Positions 59,041 through 64,000 of a stretch of DNA of 64,000 bases are shown in pieces (the stretch's first letter is position 1; every line of letters starts with the position of its first letter). The position numbers were made by a program, and so were the translations under genes. The stretch spans positions 4,027,501 through 4,091,500 of the forward strand of contig JAJFZO010000028.1 in assembly GCA_021397835.1 (NCBI GenBank), given 5' to 3'. The DNA is from Moringa oleifera (lineage: Eukaryota; Streptophyta; Magnoliopsida; Brassicales; Moringaceae). The notes under the pieces were generated by a model. It was not told the origin of the DNA. It searched no databases and was given only the letters and a program-made list of their open reading frames with translations.

Positions 59041-59980
59041 GAATAAATATCATTTAAAACTTTAAACTTTACACTATCTTTCCAAACAGATATTAAGTTT
59101 CAAAATATATCTAAATTAACCTTGACTTTTTAATTTTGTCCAAATTGAACCTTAATTGCAAACGCTGTTTAAATTAATTTTTTTTGTGAGGGTATTATCG
59201 TCCGTTAAATCCTTCATTCCCTTCCCTTCAAAGAAAACCCAGAAAAAACGTAGAGAAAATATAGTGCTCTCTTGCTCGAAGAGAGAAAAGAGAAAGATAA
59301 GGGGAAAAAGAAGAGAAAAGTTGTAAATTAATCGGAATTTCTTGTTGAAGAATCGAGTATTGGTGATATATATACTAATTGAAGCTGAATTTGTTAATGG
59401 AGAGTAAAGGTTCATCCGAATGCTCATCCTATCAAACCTTCAAATTTGTCATTGTGGTATTAGGGCAAAATTACATATCTCATGAACAACAAGAAACCCA
59501 AGAAGAAGATTTTGGGATTGTAAGAATAATATCATGCAATCAAACCTTCAAATTTCTTGATACCGAGTGATGAATTAAGAGAGAAAAACGAGATTTAGGT
59601 TTTTGGGGAGAAGACCAAAACGGGGAGAAAACCAAAATGCAGAAAACGTTGTCGTTTACATCTATATATTCTACTGATGTAATGTCCTTTTTACCCTTCA
59701 ATAAATCCATTTAGGTTTATGGGGAGAAGGCCAAAACGGGAAGAAGACCAAAATTAGGAAAACACTGTCGTTTTTTCTATATATTCTACTGATGTAATAT
59801 CTTTTTTGCCCTTCAATAAATTTATTTTTTACAAACGTCGTTTAATTGATTTAGACGGAAGGTTCAATTTGAACAAAATTAAAAAGTCAATGTTAGTTTG
59901 GATACATTTTGAAATTTAATGTCTGTTTGGAGAGATAATGTAAAGATCAAGGTTTTAAATGATATTTATCCAAAAATTAA
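59032..59980. mobile_element. MULE-like MITE, copy B, with 9-bp target duplication
   Basis: The element spans 59,041-59,971 (931 bp). The left arm starts GAATAAATATCATTTAAAAC and the right arm ends GTTTTAAATGATATTTATCC. The arms match as inverted repeats for about 120 bp and include CTATCTTTCCAAACAGA and TTTTGTCCAAATTGAACC. AAAAATTAA flanks both sides (59,032-59,040; 59,972-59,980), a perfect 9-bp duplication as made by Mutator-like transposases. The interior also contains a direct repeat: GGGGAGAAGACCAAAACGGG at about 59,608 and a similar stretch at about 59,720. The arms match those of copy A at 23,759-24,289. Confidence 0.88.
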
Positions 59981-61700
59981 TAATGTATATTATTTAACAA
60001 AAAAAATTACAAAATTTAAATGACATGACAAGCTTTTTTGTCACATTTTTTCAAAGAAAATATTTTTTTTTAAAAAAATTATATTTATAGAATAAATTAT
60101 TTAAAATTAAAATAATTCTATTTTGAAAAAACATTTATCATTACAAAAAATTTATTTTTATGAAATTTTATAAATTATGAACCATGTGTTTATATATGCA
60201 ATAAACTCTAATCTTTTTTATTTTCTTATTAGATTTAAAACTTATGTTTATATATTTTCTTTCTTTGAAATTAGATATTACTTTTCTTTCAAAATCAAGA
60301 AAAGAAAATGTCATATTACCAAGTAAAGATTACTTAACTTGTGAAAATTTTATAATTATTAAAATTTTTCGGTAAAGATAATTTCTTTAACTTTGAAATC
60401 TAATTATTCAAAAATAAAACGAGTTTTCTTGCTGATTTAAAAAATTAAACTTTTCAAGTTTAGTCTAGAAAATAAAGAGAGAAAAATAAAACAAAATCAT
60501 TAATTATAAAAAATGTACCAAGTCATTTTTTTTTACGCCAAAAAAAAATTAAGTGATATCTTTCTGTTAAGTAAGGAAAAAAAATAATTTTCAAAAAGAA
60601 CTTATTAATGACTTTAATTAAATTCAAAACATGCTAAAATAATCAGTTTTAAATTTTGTCTTTTTAAATATTAATAAATTTTAAAACAAAATTATATAAA
60701 ATTTTAATATTTATTTCATATAACTAATAAATTCTCGTATATAAAAAATAGTAAATTAAATATTAATTTATTAATTTAGTACTAAATTAAATCATAATTT
60801 AAATGATTATAAAAAATTAAAAATATTTTTGTTATTAAAATTCTTAAAAAATGATTTTAGTGAATTCTTCACCCCATTTCAAGTTTATATTAATTTAAAT
60901 AATTTTAAATTAAAATTTTATTTCTTATGAATATTTAATAATTTTGATAATATAAATTTAAATATATATATTTTTCAATACTCATTGAAAAATAACTATA
61001 ATTTAAATATATAAAATGTGCAAGTATATTAACTTAGTTCAATGTATTCCTTTAGTTGTCTATAAAAATTTTCTATTCTAAATTTGAATCATTTAATTAA
61101 AACATAATTATTTATTATTTATTATACTTTCACTAACAAAGTATTTTTTGTTTAAACATTTAGTATTTTCTTTAAATAATTTTTTAACAAATTTTTTTAT
61201 AATTTGTATTACGTTTTAGAAATTAACATATATGTTGACTCAATAAATTGATTCCGTATAAGATTTATTAGATCAATACATGAAATTGACCACATGATTT
61301 TTTTTTTTACTTATTTTTATATTTTTTAATTTAATAATTTGTTTAAAAAATAAATCCAAATCAGGTGTGTTAAAAATATGAAAAAAAATTAATAAAGTAA
61401 AACCAAGTGTCCTTATTATAATATATAAGAGTTTGTCTAATTACTTTTTTTTTTTGTTTTTGAAAAGTAATTTTTGAAATAATAGATAAACTTACTCATA
61501 AAATTGAACTTAAAATTAAATCCTCTAATAGTGTCATTAATTACATTATTTAATATTGAATCAAACTTAACAATAATTTTTTATGAAAGGACTTGGAGCC
61601 TCCAAAATGAAATGAAAGGGCAAGAGAGGAAAATTAAAGAAGCAAGGGTAAAATTGTCACTACAGGACTTCTTCATTTTTCAGCTAATTTAGTGCTGTAA
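59981..61700. other. Very AT-rich intergenic DNA
   Basis: There are long A/T runs and AATTTAAAT-type sequence throughout. No reading frame, RNA gene or clear repeat boundary was recognised. Its composition is typical of plant intergenic or matrix-attachment-like DNA. Confidence 0.55.
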
Positions 61701-62808
61701 CTTAGCTGATTTAACTTCTCTCTATTTTCCAGTGAGCTCCTCTCCCGGTCCTCTCCAAATTCCGTCCAAAGGTATTCTTTTTTCCTTCTTTCTTTCTGTT
61801 GCCTTAGTCTTCTTCCGACTTGCGACTGTTTTATGGCCTATTTTATGGGATTATTCGTTTTGTGTATACCTAATTAGCCTTTCTTTAGATCACGTTTGCC
61901 TAGGGTTCCATTTTCAATCTGATATTAGTCTTTGCTGCTTGATTTGGTTTTAGGCGGTTTTCTTTAACGTTTACCTGAGGAAGAAGACATCGTTGTAGTT
62001 TGGTAGGACAGGTCAGTGTTGGAGATTTGAGTTGGGCATTAATTTGGATAGTATTTTGCTGACACATGTTGTTTATCTCTGTTGTTTCCGAGATATGAAA
62101 AAAAAGGATTCTCACCCTTTTTCTGTGAGATGGAAATGATTTTAAGTTGTTTCCCCAAATGATGCAATTTGTTTGTGGGCAGAACTGTACCTTGCTCTGC
62201 TCTTTGTTGTTTCCTGTACTTCTCTTAATAGTAGTATCTCTGGTTTGTTTCCCAATGTGATTGTGCCAAAAGCTCTTAGTGACAAGTGTTTTGAATATCC
62301 ATTGACCATTGGAAAATATTAAGGTGTTACTCTCTTCTCAAAATGGACAGGCACAAGGTTTTTATTTATATCTTTTGAGATTAAATCAGCTGGCCCTTTA
62401 TGTCATCTCATTTCTTTGAAACAAAATTGAAACAGTTTTCACTATTGCTGTCTGTTAGAGATAATGTACCGCTTTCTTCACGAAATGGTCTCTTTAACTA
62501 TGCAGAATATTGCTGGGTTCACAGTTTCTTGGGAATATTCACATCTAAAATTGATCATAGTTTCCATTTCTGTTTCTTTTTCTTTCTAATTTATTTGATA
62601 TTTTCAATTACACCTTCAGTTGGGTGATTAACTTTACAGTAGGTCAAGAGACCATCTACAAGGGAACCCATTTTCTTTTGGCTTCTTGCACTCTTGCACC
62701 CAGAATGTTCTTTTGGCATTAGCTCTTACTTTTTGCCAGATTCAAATCTGACATTGGTGCTGATGTTTAGGCCCTTTTTGGACTGTCTGCCTTCAGTGGG
62801 AAGAAAGC
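61700..62808 (+). promoter_or_regulatory. 5' UTR and leader intron of the OEP16-3-like gene
   Basis: A pyrimidine-rich, GC-richer stretch (about 61,715-61,770; CTCCTCTCCCGGTCCTCTCC) ends in a possible donor (AAAG followed by GTATTC at about 61,771). The sequence then looks intronic, being T-rich up to acceptors near 62,769 (GTTTAG) or 62,796 (CTTCAG), just before the ATG at 62,809. A leader intron is therefore likely, but the exact splice sites are inferred. Confidence 0.5.
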
Positions 62809-63139
62809 ATGGATCCTTCAGAACGCAGGTACTTGGAGGATGAAGATACGCCAGCCATGAAAACAATCAAGGGTGCAACTACAGGTTTGGTTGCTGGGAC
62901 AGTTTTCGGGACAGTTGTTGCTACTTGGAATGATGTCCCTCGTGTGGAGAGAAATGTTGCTCTTCCAGGGTTGATAAGGACACTGAAAATGATGGGTAAT
63001 TATGGGATGACATTCGCTGCAATAGGAGGAGTTTACATTGGCGTTGAGCAGCTGATGGAGAAATATAGGATGAAGAGAGACTTTATTAATGGTGCTGTTG
63101 GTGGTTTTGTTGCTGGAGCCTCCATTCTTGGTTTCAAAG
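62809..63139 (+). CDS. OEP16-3 / complex I B14.7-like Tim17-family protein, first coding exon
   Basis: The exon encodes 110 residues beginning MDPSERRYLEDEDTP and ends in GGTAAG after codon position 1. It covers most of a small Tim17/Tim22/Tim23-family membrane protein, with hydrophobic stretches at about 24-40 (TGLVAGTVFGTVVATW), 66-80 (GMTFAAIGGVYIGVE) and 95-108 (GAVGGFVAGASILG). VPRVERNVALPGLIRTLKMM is highly characteristic of plant OEP16-3 (Arabidopsis AT2G42210), which is also reported as the mitochondrial complex I subunit B14.7 (NDUFA11 homologue). The remaining C-terminal exons are not visible before the window ends. Localisation (plastid outer envelope or mitochondrial inner membrane) cannot be decided here. 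Confidence 0.9.
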
Positions 63140-63459
63140 GTAAGGATATGTTATTTCAGTTGGCATTTTCTCTGCATTTTGATTCTTGCTCTCACAGATA
63201 TGGACATTGGTAACATGTGGTGGCATGGCTTGGGAGTAAGTAGTTTCTAAAAATTTTCGAGCATCAATCTATGTCAGTTATGTTGACGTACATTTTTCTG
63301 TGATCTTGATTGAGTTCATGTCTCTGGAGGAAAATTTGCTCTTTAATGTTCAAAAGCTTGTTAAGGACTCTGGTAACCTTTCTAGTCTAGTTAAATGACG
63401 CGCCTTACACTTGAAACTATTTGTTCCATGAAATTTCAGGATGCATTTCATATTTCTTT

Positions 63460-63700
63460 CTCTTTTTTTTTTTTTTTTTTTTTTTTGGGGGTGTTGAAAT
63501 GGGAAACCCAGCTAAAGCAAGGTCGCCACTGGACTTATCCTTGCATGGAATATCATGCCCCCATAATACCTACAATAAAGACGAATCTGATTACAGCACA
63601 AAATTGAACCCAAGACATTGATCAATAGAAGTTTACGGTTTATATCGTGGTTTCACCATTCGCCCTTAACCAGTACAGCACTTCCTGTTGGGGCCATATC
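63460..63700 (-). mobile_element. SINE-like insertion
   Basis: On the minus strand, a region starting near 63,695 has a box-A-like TGGTTAAGGGCGA and, about 55 bases on, a box-B-like GGGTTCAATTTT. It ends in a poly-A tail (the T run at 63,464-63,486 on the plus strand). The length of about 230 bp and the internal pol III promoter layout fit a tRNA-derived SINE. I could not confirm a target duplication. It lies in what is probably an intron of the OEP16-3-like gene. Confidence 0.5.
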
Positions 63701-64000
63701 TGGAAAATCTTATTGTCATAATTCTTTCAATGATTCGGGTAATGATAAATTTTTAGATATTGATGGAGACTCAAAAGTAAGTTGAGTGTTCCAAGTACAA
63801 TTGGACCATATATGAATGGTCCATAAACTCCTATTTGGGGAATATAATCTTGTGGTCAGCTTTATCTAAGGCAGAAGCTTATCTTAATTACATGGTCCTT
63901 TTCTTCTAATATGTGCAATATTCCCTAAAGAAGCTTTAGCTGTTAAATATTGTTTTCAATCCATGTGATTTTGGTCTCTCCCATTTTTTCAATCAGAAAC
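63701..64000. other. Probable intron of the OEP16-3-like gene
   Basis: No exon matching the C-terminal part of the family was seen here. The sequence is ordinary AT-rich plant intron or intergenic DNA and runs off the window. Confidence 0.45.

Overview
This is a stretch of plant nuclear genome, almost certainly from a eudicot. The evidence is intron-rich genes of plant-only families (a STRUBBELIG-type LRR receptor kinase, an OEP16-3/B14.7 protein), a nuclear copy of chloroplast inverted-repeat DNA, and abundant plant LTR retrotransposons, CACTA, MULE-like and SINE-like elements in AT-rich DNA. The species cannot be named from the sequence alone.

The left two thirds (about 1-42,500) is layered transposon and organelle debris. 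Positions 1 to about 3,211 are a decayed plastid insertion (NUPT): end of 23S rRNA, 4.5S, 5S, trnR-ACG, trnN-GUU and the first codons of ycf1. It abuts a truncated minus-strand Ty1-copia element (about 3,212-8,325) that was itself hit by a 1.2 kb solo LTR (5,165-6,371). Positions 9,581-18,714 hold an old minus-strand Ty3-gypsy element with both LTRs, plus an intron-bearing, antisense coiled-coil ORF between its integrase and 3' LTR, as in the Tat lineage. Positions 19,997-21,636 are a compact LTR element with a perfect target duplication but only about 350 bp of interior. A MULE-like MITE sits at about 23,759-24,289. Degenerate repeats fill 24.5-28.5 kb. A 12 kb CACTA element (28,579-40,559) follows. 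It carries a broken TnpD-type transposase, a second gene with Transposase_24, DUF8039-like and Ulp1-protease parts, palindromic subterminal repeats, a 106-bp minisatellite, and a captured genomic fragment of a laccase gene. A second copy of the same solo LTR is inserted in its Ulp1 gene.

The right third (about 42,900-64,000) is gene space. A G-patch protein of the GPATCH11 type (minus, 42,935-46,276) lies head-to-head with an SRF2-like receptor kinase (plus, 46,944-52,944, 16 exons). That gene converges on the UFMylation/ER-phagy receptor C53 (CDK5RAP3; minus, 53,657-58,782, 10 exons). The SRF2-C53 pairing matches Arabidopsis AT5G06820-AT5G06830, so this is a conserved microsyntenic block. 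A second MITE of the same family (59,041-59,971) lies 259 bp upstream of the C53 start codon. The window ends in the first coding exon of an OEP16-3/complex I B14.7 gene (plus, from 62,809), with a SINE-like insertion in the DNA that follows.

I saw no operons, CRISPR arrays or bacterial systems. The most unusual structure is the CACTA element with its captured laccase exon, a 20-bp duplication at the capture breakpoint and graded palindromic ends. The matched solo-LTR pair and the MITE pair are next. All exon models were read by eye from splice signals and reading frame; there is no transcript evidence.
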